A DNA stretch of 64,000 bases, taken from positions 62,001 to 126,000 of the forward strand of contig CABUIE010000004.1 in the NCBI GenBank assembly GCA_902491565.1, given 5' to 3'. Shown piece after piece: positions 55,313-64,000 of this stretch. This stretch comes from an uncultured Collinsella sp. (GTDB lineage Bacteria; Actinomycetota; Coriobacteriia; Coriobacteriales; Coriobacteriaceae). The notes under the pieces are model-generated. The model was given only the letters and a program-made list of their open reading frames with translations, had not been told where the DNA came from and did no database searches. How positions within the stretch are numbered: position 1 is the first letter of the stretch; each line of letters opens with the position of its first letter. Both the position numbers and the translations under genes were made by a program.

Positions 55313-56767
55313 ATGAGTTACTTTGACAGAACGTCTGCCGCCGGTATGCCCGAGGGCTTTTTGTGGGGTGGTGCCCTCGCCGCCAACCAGGCCGAAGGGG
55401 GCTGGAACGAGGGCGGCCGCGGCATGTCGCACTCCGACCTGATCCCACAGGGTTCCGACCGCTGGGATGTAATGTTTGGCAGGCAAAAGCCCGTGGACGA
55501 TCCGGACAGGCTGTATCCATGCCGCTGGGGCAACGACTTCTTCCATCATTGGCACGAGGATGTCGAGCTCTTTGCCGAGATGGGCTTTAAGTGCCTGCGT
55601 CTTTCAATTTGCTGGAGCCGTATTTTTCCCACAGGGATGGAGACCGAGCCCAACGGCGAGGGCTTGGAGTTTTACCGTCAGGTATTCGAGGCGCTGCGCG
55701 AGCATGGAATCGAGCCGCTTGTGACGCTGTCGCACTACGACTATCCGTTGGCTCTGGTCGAGCGCTATGGTGGCTGGCAAAGCCGAGAGATGATCGAGCG
55801 GTATGCGCACTACGTCGAGACCGTCGGACGCGCGTACCAGGGCCTCGTGCGTTATTGGCTTACGTTCAACGAGATCAACAGCGTGGCGCTGTCCTATCTC
55901 AACGCGGGTGTCACGCTCGAGGATGAGCGTGACCGTGCAGCCGTGACCGCGGCGTTCTCGCACCATATGTTTATGGCGAGCGCTCGCGCTGTCGAGATTC
56001 TGCACAAGATCGATCCCGCAAACAAGGTGGGTTGCATGGTCGCTGCCGGTGCGACCTATCCGTACCGTTGTGCGCCCGAGGACGTATGGCTTGCGTATGA
56101 GGAGGACCGCGGCCGCTACTTCTACACAGACGTGATGGCTGCGGGCGCCTATCCTGCTTGGAAGCTGCGTGCACTCGAGAAAGAGGGTGTTCACGTGCCC
56201 TTTGAGCCGGGCGATACGGAGTATCTGGCAGAGCATACGGTCGACTTCATCTCGTTCTCGTACTATTGCTCGCGCTTGGTGTGCGCCGATGATCAGGTGA
56301 TCGCCGAGAAGGCGGAGGGCAACGTGTTCCCGACGTTGCGCAATCCGTACCTCAAGGATAAAGAGACTGCCTGGAAGTGGCAGATCGATGCGCTGGGTTT
56401 GCGCGTGACGCTTGCCGGCTACCACGATCGTTACCATCTTCCGCTCTTTATCGCCGAGAACGGTGTGGGCGGACTCGATGCGCTGGAAGACGGCAAAGTC
56501 CACGATGCGTATCATATTGATTACCTGCGAAGGCATATTCTTGCGCTGCGCGATGCAATTGTCGAGGACGGTGTTGACCTGATGGGATACACGCCGTGGG
56601 GCTGTATCGATTTGGTGTCGGCCTCGACGGGGCAGATGAAGAAGCGCTATGGCTTTGTTTATGTTGATGCCGATGATATGGGCAAAGGCACGTTCGATCG
56701 CTACCGAAAGGACAGCTTCTGCTGGTACCAAAAGGTCATTGCATCAAATGGCGAGGACTTGAGTTAA
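55313..56767 (+). CDS. 6-phospho-beta-glucosidase, GH1
   Basis: 484 residues from ATG 55313. The (beta/alpha)8 enzyme shows the N-terminal GFLWGGALAANQAEGG, the acid/base Glu in LTFNEINS and the nucleophile in LFIAENGVGG, and DLMGYTPWGCIDLVS near the end, where the Ser/Lys/Tyr of phosphosugar enzymes (STGQMKKRYGFVYVD) follow. It splits the imported 6-phospho-disaccharide into glucose 6-phosphate and a sugar. Last gene of the PTS operon, followed by a terminator. Confidence 0.95.
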   Translation: MSYFDRTSAAGMPEGFLWGGALAANQAEGGWNEGGRGMSHSDLIPQGSDRWDVMFGRQKPVDDPDRLYPCRWGNDFFHHWHEDVELFAEMGFKCLRLSICWSRIFPTGMETEPNGEGLEFYRQVFEALREHGIEPLVTLSHYDYPLALVERYGGWQSREMIERYAHYVETVGRAYQGLVRYWLTFNEINSVALSYLNAGVTLEDERDRAAVTAAFSHHMFMASARAVEILHKIDPANKVGCMVAAGATYPYRCAPEDVWLAYEEDRGRYFYTDVMAAGAYPAWKLRALEKEGVHVPFEPGDTEYLAEHTVDFISFSYYCSRLVCADDQVIAEKAEGNVFPTLRNPYLKDKETAWKWQIDALGLRVTLAGYHDRYHLPLFIAENGVGGLDALEDGKVHDAYHIDYLRRHILALRDAIVEDGVDLMGYTPWGCIDLVSASTGQMKKRYGFVYVDADDMGKGTFDRYRKDSFCWYQKVIASNGEDLS

Positions 56768-56783
56768 CTCTTGCAGGTCTGTT

Positions 56784-56818
56784 GCCCCCGCGGTCCGCTT
56801 CGGCCGCGGGGGCTTTTG
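56784..56818 (+). terminator. Terminator of the PTS operon
   Basis: GCCCCCGCGG (56784-56793) with CCGCGGGGGC (56804-56813), then TTTTGTT. Confidence 0.9.
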
Positions 56819-56849
56819 TTATTTACCTAGTCCCCGATGAGACCCTCAT

Positions 56850-57213
56850 TCTGTGGGTAGTCATTGGACGTTCTTAAACGACTAGTCATTTAAGTCTGTC
56901 CCCAATGACTGCGGAAACCCGGCACCTGGGGACGTTCCTTTTCTGCCGGCAGCTTGGAACAGTCCTTAAAGCCCGCATCAATCAACTGCGGAAAGCGCAT
57001 CCCAGAATGAGCGTCCAACATGGGACATGGTTTCCCTTGAGGGCCTCAACCGGAAAATGCATCCCGGAATGTTGCCGGAAAGTGGAACGTAGTTTCCCAA
57101 ACAGGCCGTGCGCGGAAAGTGCATCTCGCTATCGAACTTCAAAGCGGGATGCATTTTCCGTGCCAGCAGTTCCGGGCAGCCAGAGACCACTCATTTAAGT
57201 CTGTCCCCAATGG
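56850..57213. repeat. Cluster of dispersed repeats
   Basis: Begins with an uninterrupted unit (TTCTTAAACGACTAGTCATT, then GTCTGTCCCCAATGACTG; next GGGGACGTTCCTTTTCTGCC). Between 56990 and 57165 a second type follows: GGAAAGCGCATCCCAGAATG, GGAAAATGCATCCCGGAATG and GGAAAGTGCATCTCGC, closed by the reverse-oriented GCGGGATGCATTTTCCG. The last unit ends in the stop codon region of the peptidase gene. Confidence 0.7.
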
Positions 57214-58248
57214 CTAGTAGTAAGCCCACATGGCTTCGATTTCGTTGAGGACCTCTACGCAGCCCCAGCGGCGGGCGCTGCGGCTGGCCGAGTTGGGGTC
57301 GTAGACGCCAATCTGGTCGGCGTCGTCAATACCGTAAAGCACAATGTAGTGGCCCACGTTGGTAAAGGTGCCCGGCCGAACGGCGGCGATGACGGGCGCT
57401 CCCGAACGCAGTGCCTGAGTCATCGATTCGCGATCGTTATGGAGCTCCGTTCCGTTAAGTCCCAACTGCCACGCGCCGCTCGTCATAAACGACCATTCGG
57501 TTGCACCGGTGGGGGCGTAATTGCCCGCCTCGGAAAGCGCGCACATATCGACGGGGGTCATATCGGTGCGTCCCGTCTTAAAGATGTAGACCATGGTGAG
57601 GCACGTAGGCCCGCAGGCATTTTGGCGGATGGTGCCGCCGGCGTAAGGCAGCTCAGACCATGCAGGATCGATCTGATAGATATGGGGCATCGTGCCGGCT
57701 TGCCATTGCGAGCGCGGGGTCGAAAAGGCGAAAGAATAACCGGGCGCGACGGGGGCCTTGAGCAGCTTGTCCTCGGCGGTGGGCTCGAGACCGGCCGAGC
57801 CGTGGGACATACAGGAGCTCATAAGCACAAAGACCAGACAGGTAAGGATAGAGCACAGTGCGAGGCGAAGTCGACGAGCCGGCAGGGCGGGGGCATTCAC
57901 GTGCGATGTCGAGCGGTAAGGCTTGCGGTCGCGTCCGCCTTGGGGATGCGAAAAGAAGCGGTTGATATGGATGCCGGGCTGACGTGCGCCGTTGCGGCGT
58001 AGTTGCGGAACCTCGGCCTGACGCTGTCGAGTGCGCGCGCCCAAGCGGCTATCTTGCTGCGCGCTTGTGCCCGTGCTCGGACGGCCACTCTGCCGCGTTC
58101 TGCTTGCCTGCTGCCGAGACGAAGGCCTGGGTTGTTCTTGAGTGCGTTGTGGATTGCTGCTCGTGGCACTTCTGGGCGTCGGCGTGGTACGGCCAGCAAG
58201 GCGAACGCTTTGTCGCCGTTGATCACCGTCGTTGTATCCGTATGCCAT
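57214..58248 (-). CDS. C39-like papain-fold membrane peptidase
   Basis: 344 residues from ATG 58248 (AAGGCGG upstream). Residues 1-125 are Arg/Gln/Ser/Thr-rich and probably unstructured in the cytoplasm. One membrane helix (RLALCSILTCLVFVLMSSC) leads to an extracytoplasmic domain with the C39 family pattern: NACGPTCLTMVYIF (catalytic Cys), GHYIVLYG (His) and VYDPNS (Asp/Asn). The Cys at the end of the membrane segment resembles a lipobox but lies far from the start. Such proteins are peptidases or transglutaminase-like enzymes of the cell surface; substrate unknown. The stop codon lies inside a repeat unit, so the last residues may have been changed by it. Confidence 0.75.
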   Translation of the reverse strand: MAYGYNDGDQRRQSVRLAGRTTPTPRSATSSNPQRTQEQPRPSSRQQASRTRQSGRPSTGTSAQQDSRLGARTRQRQAEVPQLRRNGARQPGIHINRFFSHPQGGRDRKPYRSTSHVNAPALPARRLRLALCSILTCLVFVLMSSCMSHGSAGLEPTAEDKLLKAPVAPGYSFAFSTPRSQWQAGTMPHIYQIDPAWSELPYAGGTIRQNACGPTCLTMVYIFKTGRTDMTPVDMCALSEAGNYAPTGATEWSFMTSGAWQLGLNGTELHNDRESMTQALRSGAPVIAAVRPGTFTNVGHYIVLYGIDDADQIGVYDPNSASRSARRWGCVEVLNEIEAMWAYY

Positions 58249-58608
58249 TCGTACCGCCTTGTCTCATGTATAACCTGTCTATCCTACAAAAAAGATGTGC
58301 AACAAATGGGTCTGCGCGTCAAAAGCTCGGTAAACGGTACGAAAGGCGCAAAACACACGGCCTCAAAAACATCTCTATATGCGTCCGATGAACGTACGCC
58401 CGTCGGACGGGCGGCAACAATGAACGGCAAACCGTGCCGTTCGTCCCAAAAACGGCGCCGCTCATATGCGAGTTCGGCCTTCGGTCGAGCCATGGGCGGC
58501 CATGCTGCGCCAAGGCCGTATCTTAAAGCCACGAAATAAAAGAGCGCGGCAAAACAGACCGCGCAAGGGGTGACGTCAAGGGGCGTCAAAAAGGAAAGGA
58601 GGGGAACA
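58249..58608. other. Divergent intergenic region
   Basis: 360 bases with a hairpin GCGCGG (58544-58549)/CCGCGC (58559-58564) ahead of the permease ribosome site. No gene is supported. Confidence 0.4.
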
Positions 58609-60060
58609 ATGGCGGACAAGAACGCAGAAGTTGCAGTCGAGGATAACGGCGGCATGAAGAAAACGCTTTCGCTCTGGAACTTCTTCACCATCGGCTTTGG
58701 TGCCATCATCGGTACCGGTTGGGTTCTGCAGGTCGGCGACTGGATGGTCGTGGGCGGCGGTCCCGTTCCCGCTATGATCGCATTCCTCTTGGGTGCAATC
58801 TTCCTCGTGCCCGTCGGAGCTGTTTTCGGTGAGCTCACGGCTGCTATCCCCATCTCGGGCGGCATCGTCGAGTATGTCGATCGTAGCTTTGGCCGTACGC
58901 TGAGCTACATCACCGGATGGCTTTTGGCCCTGGGCAACGGCATCCTGTGCCCGTGGGAGGCCATCGCCATTTCGACCCTCGTGTCCGAGATGTTCGGCAG
59001 CCTGCCCGGCCTTGAGTGGCTGCGCGCCGTCAAGCTCTACACCATACTGGGGGCCGACGTCTACCTGTTCCCGACGCTGATCGCGCTCGGCTTTGCAGTC
59101 TACGTCATCTTCCTCAACTTCCGCGGTGCCAGCTCGGCTGCCAAGCTCCAGGCCTTCCTGACCAAGGCCCTGCTCTGCGGCATGCTGCTCGCCATGGGCG
59201 TCTCGCTGTTCACCGGCTCGCCGGACAATGCCATGCCCGTGTTCTCCCAGGTCACCGGCGCTGGCGGCGGCAAGGCCGCTACCGAGAGCTCCAGCCTGTT
59301 TGCCGGCATCGTGTCGGTCCTGGTTCTGACCCCGTTCTTCTACGCTGGCTTCGACACCATTCCTCAGCAGGCTGAGGAAGCAGCCGAGGGCCTCAACTGG
59401 AACAAGTTCGGCAAGATCATCTCCCTGGCCCTGCTGGCCGCCGGCGGCTTCTACATGGTCTGCATCTACTCGTTCGGCACCATCCTCGACTGGCATGAGT
59501 TTGTTAAGAGCCCGGTTCCCGCGCTTGCCTGCCTCAAGGGCATCAACATGCTTCTGTACCTGGCCATGCTCGTCATCGCCACGCTTGGACCCATGGGCCC
59601 GATGAACTCCTTCTACGGCGCCACGAGCCGCATCATGCTCGCCATGGGCCGCAAGGGCCAGCTGCCCGAGCAGTTCGCCGAGGTCGACCCCAAGTCCGGC
59701 GCTCCCAAGCTTGCCTGTGTCGTTCTGGGCGTCATCACCGTCGCCGGTCCGTTTTTGGGCAAGAACATGCTCATCCCTCTGACCAACGTGTCGGCTCTCG
59801 CCTTCATCTTCTCCTGCGGCATGGTCGCCCTCGCTTGCCTGCGCATGCGCTTCACTGAGCCCGACCTGCCTCGTCCCTACGAGGTGCCCGGCGGCAAGTT
59901 TGGCATCGGCCTCGCTATCGCTGCCTGCGCCATCATCATCGGCCTGCTCGTGATTCCGTTCTCTCCCGCCTCCCTCAACATGGTGGAGTGGAGCATCGTG
60001 ATCGGCTGGCTGGCCGTCGGCCTGGCTCTCATGGCCTTCACCAATTCCCGCAAAAAGTAA
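58609..60060 (+). CDS. APC-family amino acid permease
   Basis: 483 residues from ATG 58609 (AAAGGAGGGG upstream). About 12 membrane helices; the first has the family motif FFTIGFGAIIGTGWVLQVGDW, and the second conserved block VLTPFFYAGFDTIPQQAEEA lies in helix 6. Amino acid or peptide-derived amine import by proton symport; the substrate is not shown. It precedes an amidohydrolase in the same direction (131 bases), which suggests uptake of a compound that the hydrolase acts on, or of its product. Confidence 0.9.
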   Translation: MADKNAEVAVEDNGGMKKTLSLWNFFTIGFGAIIGTGWVLQVGDWMVVGGGPVPAMIAFLLGAIFLVPVGAVFGELTAAIPISGGIVEYVDRSFGRTLSYITGWLLALGNGILCPWEAIAISTLVSEMFGSLPGLEWLRAVKLYTILGADVYLFPTLIALGFAVYVIFLNFRGASSAAKLQAFLTKALLCGMLLAMGVSLFTGSPDNAMPVFSQVTGAGGGKAATESSSLFAGIVSVLVLTPFFYAGFDTIPQQAEEAAEGLNWNKFGKIISLALLAAGGFYMVCIYSFGTILDWHEFVKSPVPALACLKGINMLLYLAMLVIATLGPMGPMNSFYGATSRIMLAMGRKGQLPEQFAEVDPKSGAPKLACVVLGVITVAGPFLGKNMLIPLTNVSALAFIFSCGMVALACLRMRFTEPDLPRPYEVPGGKFGIGLAIAACAIIIGLLVIPFSPASLNMVEWSIVIGWLAVGLALMAFTNSRKK

Positions 60061-60080
60061 CGCCGAGCCGGGGCGGATCA

Positions 60081-60109
60081 GGTGCGCGGGACCCTCTCTT
60101 CCGCGCACC
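60081..60109 (+). terminator. Hairpin after the permease gene
   Basis: GGTGCGCGG/CCGCGCACC with an 11-base loop. No T-run, so perhaps an mRNA stabiliser between the two genes. Confidence 0.5.
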
Positions 60110-60191
60110 GAACCCGGCACCACTTGGGTAGCTTTGTGAGGCCTTAACCCAACACGGCCTCGCCCACTATATGGATCCATAAGGAGGAACC

Positions 60192-61469
60192 ATGTCCACT
60201 AAGTATGCAATCGTTGGCGGCAAGCTCATCGACGGTACCGGTGCCGAGCCGGTCGAGAACTCCCTCGTTCTCGTCGACGACAACGGCAAGATCGAGTACG
60301 CTGGCGCCATGCAGGACCTTCCCGAGGGCGTTGAGGTCATCGACGCCGCCGGCAAGACCGTCCTTCCCGGCCTGATCGATACCCACCTGCACTTCTCGGG
60401 CAACTTGACCGACGATGACACCGACTGGGTCATGCAGCCGCTCCTCGAGAAGCAGGCCGTCGCCGTCAAGCAGGCCTACGACTGTCTCACCCACGGCCTC
60501 ACCACCGTCTGCGAGATCGGCCGCTTTGGTATCCAGATTCGTGACTGCATCGACAAGGGCGTCTTCAAGGGCCCGCGCGTTCTGGCCACCGGCCTTGGCT
60601 TCTGCCGCGTTGCCGGCCACGGCGACTCCCACCACTGCAGCCAAGAGCTCAACAAGGAATCGCACCCCTGGGGCGATCAGGTCGACGGTCCTTGGGATCT
60701 GCGCAAGGCCGTCCGTCGTCGCCTGCGCGAGAACCCCGATGCCATCAAGATCTGGGCTACCGGTGGCGGCATCTGGCGCTGGGACTCCGGCCGCGACCAG
60801 CACTACTGCTCCGAGGAGATTCAGGCCGTGGTCGAAGAGGCAAAGATGGTCGGCATCCCCGTGTGGAGCCACTGCTACAACAACCACGCCGCTGCCTACG
60901 ATTCCGTTCGCTTTGGCTGCGAGCAGCTGATTCACGGCTTCGATATCGATGAGCGCACCATGGACCTCATGGCCGAGCAGGGCACCTTCTTCACCCCGAC
61001 GATCGCCTTCCTGCCCACCTGGTACGCCACCTATCCGCCCGTCTACGTCCCCAAGCTGCACGACAAGTACGAGGGCACCCTGGTCGAGAAGGAGCTGCAG
61101 CGCAACTACGACTGCCTGCGCGAGGCCAAGAAGCGCGGCGTCGTCATGACGATCGGCTCCGACTCCTTCTCCTTCGTCACCCCGTACGGCACCTGTTCCA
61201 TCGAGGAGATGTACGAGTTCGTCGACAAGATCGGCTTCACCCCGGTCGAGACCATCACCTGCGCTACCCTCAACGGTGCCAAGATGTGCCACATCGAGGA
61301 CGAGACCGGTTCCATCGAGGCCGGCAAGTGCGCCGACCTGCTGGTCGTCAACGGTGACGTCGCCGCCGACATCCACGTGCTCAACACCGACAACATGGAC
61401 GTCATCATGAAGGACGGCTGGATTGTCGAGGCCGGCACCTTCGGCGAGGCAAACAAGTACAGCGCCTAA
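60192..61469 (+). CDS. Metal-dependent amidohydrolase (prolidase/imidazolonepropionase-like)
   Basis: 425 residues from ATG 60192 (AAGGAGG upstream). Composite beta-sandwich and TIM barrel of the amidohydrolase superfamily: PGLIDTHLHFSG (HxH), KIWATGGG (the strand that often carries the bridging Lys), HCYNNHAAAY and LIHGF (metal His residues), and GSDSFSF (catalytic Asp). Close in layout to Xaa-Pro dipeptidase-like and aryldialkylphosphatase-like enzymes. It cleaves amide bonds of cyclic or dipeptide substrates; the exact one is unknown. Strong C-ending codon bias indicates high expression. Confidence 0.88.
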   Translation: MSTKYAIVGGKLIDGTGAEPVENSLVLVDDNGKIEYAGAMQDLPEGVEVIDAAGKTVLPGLIDTHLHFSGNLTDDDTDWVMQPLLEKQAVAVKQAYDCLTHGLTTVCEIGRFGIQIRDCIDKGVFKGPRVLATGLGFCRVAGHGDSHHCSQELNKESHPWGDQVDGPWDLRKAVRRRLRENPDAIKIWATGGGIWRWDSGRDQHYCSEEIQAVVEEAKMVGIPVWSHCYNNHAAAYDSVRFGCEQLIHGFDIDERTMDLMAEQGTFFTPTIAFLPTWYATYPPVYVPKLHDKYEGTLVEKELQRNYDCLREAKKRGVVMTIGSDSFSFVTPYGTCSIEEMYEFVDKIGFTPVETITCATLNGAKMCHIEDETGSIEAGKCADLLVVNGDVAADIHVLNTDNMDVIMKDGWIVEAGTFGEANKYSA

Positions 61470-61587
61470 GCTACCGTTCATCGATGGCTTGATGTAAAAC
61501 ACAGTATTTGATTGCATAATGCAATGGGGAGGGTCGCTTGCGGCCCTCTTTATTGCTATGGGGTGCGTCAGTAAGAAGGAGATGACG

Positions 61588-62973
61588 GTGGATCTCAATA
61601 GGCTGATTCTGGGCAAGAGCTACAACTCTACCAAGGTCTTTCGTACCGCTCAGCATGTGGTTCAAGCCATCTTGCTCGGTATTGTCGTTCCGCTGCTTAT
61701 CCTGCTGCTCATCTGGGATCTAACCGATAATCCCAATCCCGTTCCGGCCGTTGTCGTCATTGCCGGCTTGGTCATGCTGTGCTTCTTCTTCTCGTACGTC
61801 TTTGTCGTTCCCGACGACCTCACATCGAGCGCAACCGACCGCACGCTCGCCATCGCTTCAAAAATATTCGCCTACACGTCGCGCGGCCTTACGCCCGAAG
61901 CTGCCTTGGGCGCCTCTAAGATCATCCTGTCCGAAACTATCGCCTCTGCCATCTGCTTTACCGACGGCAAGCAGGTGTTGGCAAGCTGGGGCGAGGACTC
62001 GGCAAAATGCCCCGCGGGCACCCCGGTCGTGCTCAAGACCACGCTCAACGTGATCGAGTCCGGCGAACAGAGTGTGTTTTCGCGCGACGCCTCCAATGAG
62101 ACGGGCGGCTATTTTCCCCGCCTGCGCGCCGGCATTGTCGCGCCGCTTACCGTGCGCGGGCATTGTGTGGGCACACTCGAGCTGTATTACCCCCGCCTGA
62201 GCAGCATCGATATGCGCCAGACGGCCCTTGCCTCGGGTTTTGCCGATCTCATTTCCACGCAGCTCGCCAGCTTTGAGCTCGAGCGCCAGGACGAGCTCAC
62301 AGCTCGCGTTGAGCTACGCGCCCTGCAGTCGCAGGTCGACCCGCATTTTCTATTCAATACCATTAGCACGATTGTGTCGCTCGTTCGAACCGAGCCCGAC
62401 AAGGCGCGATCGCTGCTGATCGACTTTTCCAACTACTATCGTCAGACGCTTTCTGATTCCGATACGCTCACCACGCTCGAGCACGAGGTGGAACAGGGCA
62501 CCCGTTATATCAATCTTATGCAGGCCCGGTATGGCGACGGCCGTCTGCGCGTTTCGGTCGACATCGACTTTGAGGTGCGCGACAGCCTGGTGCCGCCGTT
62601 TATCTTGCAGCCGCTGCTCGAAAACTGCATCAAGCATGCGCAGCGCGAGACCGAGCCGCTTTCTATTCGTGTTAGGGCTTTTGAGACCGATGACGGCTTG
62701 GAGATCATCGTCGAAGATGACGGCATCGGTATGAACGAAGAAGTCTGCGCGCATCTGTTTGAGCAGCATCGCTTGGAGGAGCCCGAGAGCATTACCGCCG
62801 ACGGCTCCATCAAACGAGGCTGCGGCTTGGCGCTCTTCAACGTGCTTCAGCGCATCCATTTCTTTTACGGAGAAGATTCTGGCATGCGCGTGAAGTCCCA
62901 GGAGGGCGTTGGCACGCAGGTCATCGTCGAGCTGAACGGCGAGCCGCATGAGCCGGCGCCGTTGACGGCGTAG
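61588..62973 (+). CDS. LytS-type sensor histidine kinase
   Basis: 461 residues from GTG 61588, six bases after AAGGAG; ATG 61582 would touch that site. Two N-terminal membrane helices (about 25-75), a GAF-like domain (about 90-235) and the kinase with QSQVDPHFLFNTISTIVSL (His of the LytS/YehU group), LLENCIKHA (N box), DDGIGM and GCGLALFN (G boxes). The large multi-span input domain of classical LytS is missing, so sensing is probably through the GAF-like part. Partner of the regulator 35 bases downstream. Confidence 0.93.
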   Translation: MDLNRLILGKSYNSTKVFRTAQHVVQAILLGIVVPLLILLLIWDLTDNPNPVPAVVVIAGLVMLCFFFSYVFVVPDDLTSSATDRTLAIASKIFAYTSRGLTPEAALGASKIILSETIASAICFTDGKQVLASWGEDSAKCPAGTPVVLKTTLNVIESGEQSVFSRDASNETGGYFPRLRAGIVAPLTVRGHCVGTLELYYPRLSSIDMRQTALASGFADLISTQLASFELERQDELTARVELRALQSQVDPHFLFNTISTIVSLVRTEPDKARSLLIDFSNYYRQTLSDSDTLTTLEHEVEQGTRYINLMQARYGDGRLRVSVDIDFEVRDSLVPPFILQPLLENCIKHAQRETEPLSIRVRAFETDDGLEIIVEDDGIGMNEEVCAHLFEQHRLEEPESITADGSIKRGCGLALFNVLQRIHFFYGEDSGMRVKSQEGVGTQVIVELNGEPHEPAPLTA

Positions 62974-63008
62974 CACTCGAGTGTATTGAGGAGAGAGAGG
63001 AAGCGCAC

Positions 63009-63743
63009 ATGTCCGAGGGTTGGAACATCCTGGTAGTTGATGACGAGCCTCCCATTAGGGCTGAGTTACGCTATCTGTTGGAAAAGGATACGCGTGTGGG
63101 CCAGATTGCCGAGGCGGGCAATGTCACCGAAGCCGTGGAGTCGATTCTGTCGAACAAGCCCGACGTGTTGTTTTTAGACATTACCATGCCCGGTCGCTCG
63201 GGAATTGAGCTTGCCGAGACGCTGCAGAACCTAAAGACGCCGCCGGTGGTTGTGTTTGTGACGGCGTTTGCCGAATTTGCCGCCGATGCGTATAACCTCG
63301 ATGCGGTCGACTATGTCGTCAAGCCGGTCGAGGACGCACGCCTGTCAAAGGCACTCGACAAGATCGAGGCAGCCTTGGGTGCCCGTCGTGTTATCCATGC
63401 TCCGCGCCAGCCTTTGCGTCTGACGGTGGACCGCGGGGGCAAAAAGGTGTTCATTCCCGCCGCAGACGTCTGCTACTTTGAGGCGCGCGCCGATTTTTGC
63501 AACGCCATCTGCGCCGAGGGAACGTACCTGATCAATGAGTCGATCTCTTCGCTCGAGCGTCGCTTGGACTCCGAGGGCTTTATTCGCGTTCATCGCAGCT
63601 ACCTGGTCAATTTGGAAGACGTGCACAATGTTGAGATTGGCTCCACGGGGTTGATGGAGCTCAGGCTCGACCGCGTGAACTCGACGGTACCGGTGTCCCG
63701 TCGTCGTGCCGCCGAGGTCAAGGCGCACTTGGGACTTGCGTAG
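63009..63743 (+). CDS. LytTR-family response regulator
   Basis: 244 residues from ATG 63009 (GAGAGAGGAAG upstream). The receiver domain has the acidic pair VVDDEPP, the phosphorylated Asp in VLFLDITMPG and the Lys of DYVVKPVED. The LytTR DNA-binding domain (about 140-244) has ICYFEARADFCN-like and FIRVHRSYLVNLEDV blocks. Such pairs control pyruvate-related transporters or cell wall hydrolases in other bacteria; targets here are unknown. Confidence 0.95.
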   Translation: MSEGWNILVVDDEPPIRAELRYLLEKDTRVGQIAEAGNVTEAVESILSNKPDVLFLDITMPGRSGIELAETLQNLKTPPVVVFVTAFAEFAADAYNLDAVDYVVKPVEDARLSKALDKIEAALGARRVIHAPRQPLRLTVDRGGKKVFIPAADVCYFEARADFCNAICAEGTYLINESISSLERRLDSEGFIRVHRSYLVNLEDVHNVEIGSTGLMELRLDRVNSTVPVSRRRAAEVKAHLGLA

Positions 63744-63835
63744 ACGGTCTGCATGCCGTCGTTTACCATCGCAGGTTTGGCATGGGTGCGCGGTGGGCAT
63801 AATGGGTGGCATCGAATGAAATCGAAAGGATCATT

Positions 63836-64000
63836 ATGCCCGCGCTTATCACCCATCATCTGTTTGGCGAGGAAAGCATCGACCGTCTTCCGCAGGGCGT
63901 CATCACGTCCGATGAAGAGCGCATTGCCTTTATCTTGGGCAACCAAGGCCCCGACCCGTTTTTCTTCCACATGCTCACGCCGCGCATTTCCGACTGTATG
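63836..64000 (+). CDS. Start of a zinc-dependent phospholipase C-like protein, partial
   Basis: ATG 63836 follows AAAGGA; 55 codons are in the window. The product begins MPALITHHLFGEESIDRLPQ and continues with QGPDPFFFHMLTP, the pattern of small zinc-dependent phospholipase C-like proteins common in Coriobacteriia. The family call rests on these 55 residues only. Confidence 0.55.
   Translation, partial: MPALITHHLFGEESIDRLPQGVITSDEERIAFILGNQGPDPFFFHMLTPRISDCM

Overview
The window is high-GC DNA, most likely from a Coriobacteriia gut anaerobe close to Collinsella. The evidence is the dnaX-ybaB-recR order, a PknB/FHA/PP2C/RodA-PBP signalling operon, pyruvate:ferredoxin oxidoreductase, an fructoselysine-type (frl) sugar-amine operon and a cellobiose PTS. 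The genus is inferred from gene content; no 16S gene is present.

Bases 1-9482 are the right-hand part of an integrative, mobilizable element. It carries a sortase-anchored protein end, a lipoprotein, a mobC/relaxase pair behind a hairpin-rich region, a 41-residue toxin-like peptide with a hidden ribosome site, three tandem metallophosphoesterases, a coiled-coil protein, a winged-helix protein, an excisionase and a tyrosine integrase. It ends in the 3' half of a tRNA gene, the attachment site, followed by a second copy of the tRNA tail and terminator. Bases 9700-12000 are decayed metabolic genes: an iron alcohol dehydrogenase with several lesions and fragments of kinase, PRD and HAD genes.

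Bases 12028-17334 hold a GntR regulator, a promoter flanked by two operator copies, a YfcC-type carrier, a TIM-barrel epimerase, a SIS deglycase and a PfkB kinase, read as an Amadori-product (fructoselysine-like) operon. Bases 17830-27872, on the minus strand, are the cell-wall/Ser-Thr phosphorylation operon; its SEDS glycosyltransferase and class B PBP are one polypeptide. Then come dnaX, two small genes, ybaB and recR, followed by a second signalling cluster (secreted protein, kinase split by a frameshift, FHA protein).

The 3' part of that FHA gene is present twice (36.9 kb and 43.63 kb). Between the copies lies an island of about 6 kb with a decayed methyltransferase, an ABC exporter, an IS110 remnant and a minus-strand ribosomally made peptide locus. 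That locus has a radical SAM/SPASM maturase interrupted by one stop codon, two Cys-rich precursor peptides sharing the start MKHIHP, and a 35-residue membrane peptide. This is the strongest candidate for an undescribed system here.

The rest is core metabolism: nifJ, arcC, a complete IS110-family insertion with a likely bridge-RNA region inserted in a dispersed repeat, a PRD regulator with PTS IIA/IIB/IIC and a GH1 phospho-beta-glucosidase, a C39-like membrane peptidase, an amino acid permease with an amidohydrolase, a LytS/LytTR two-component pair, and the start of a probable phospholipase-like gene.
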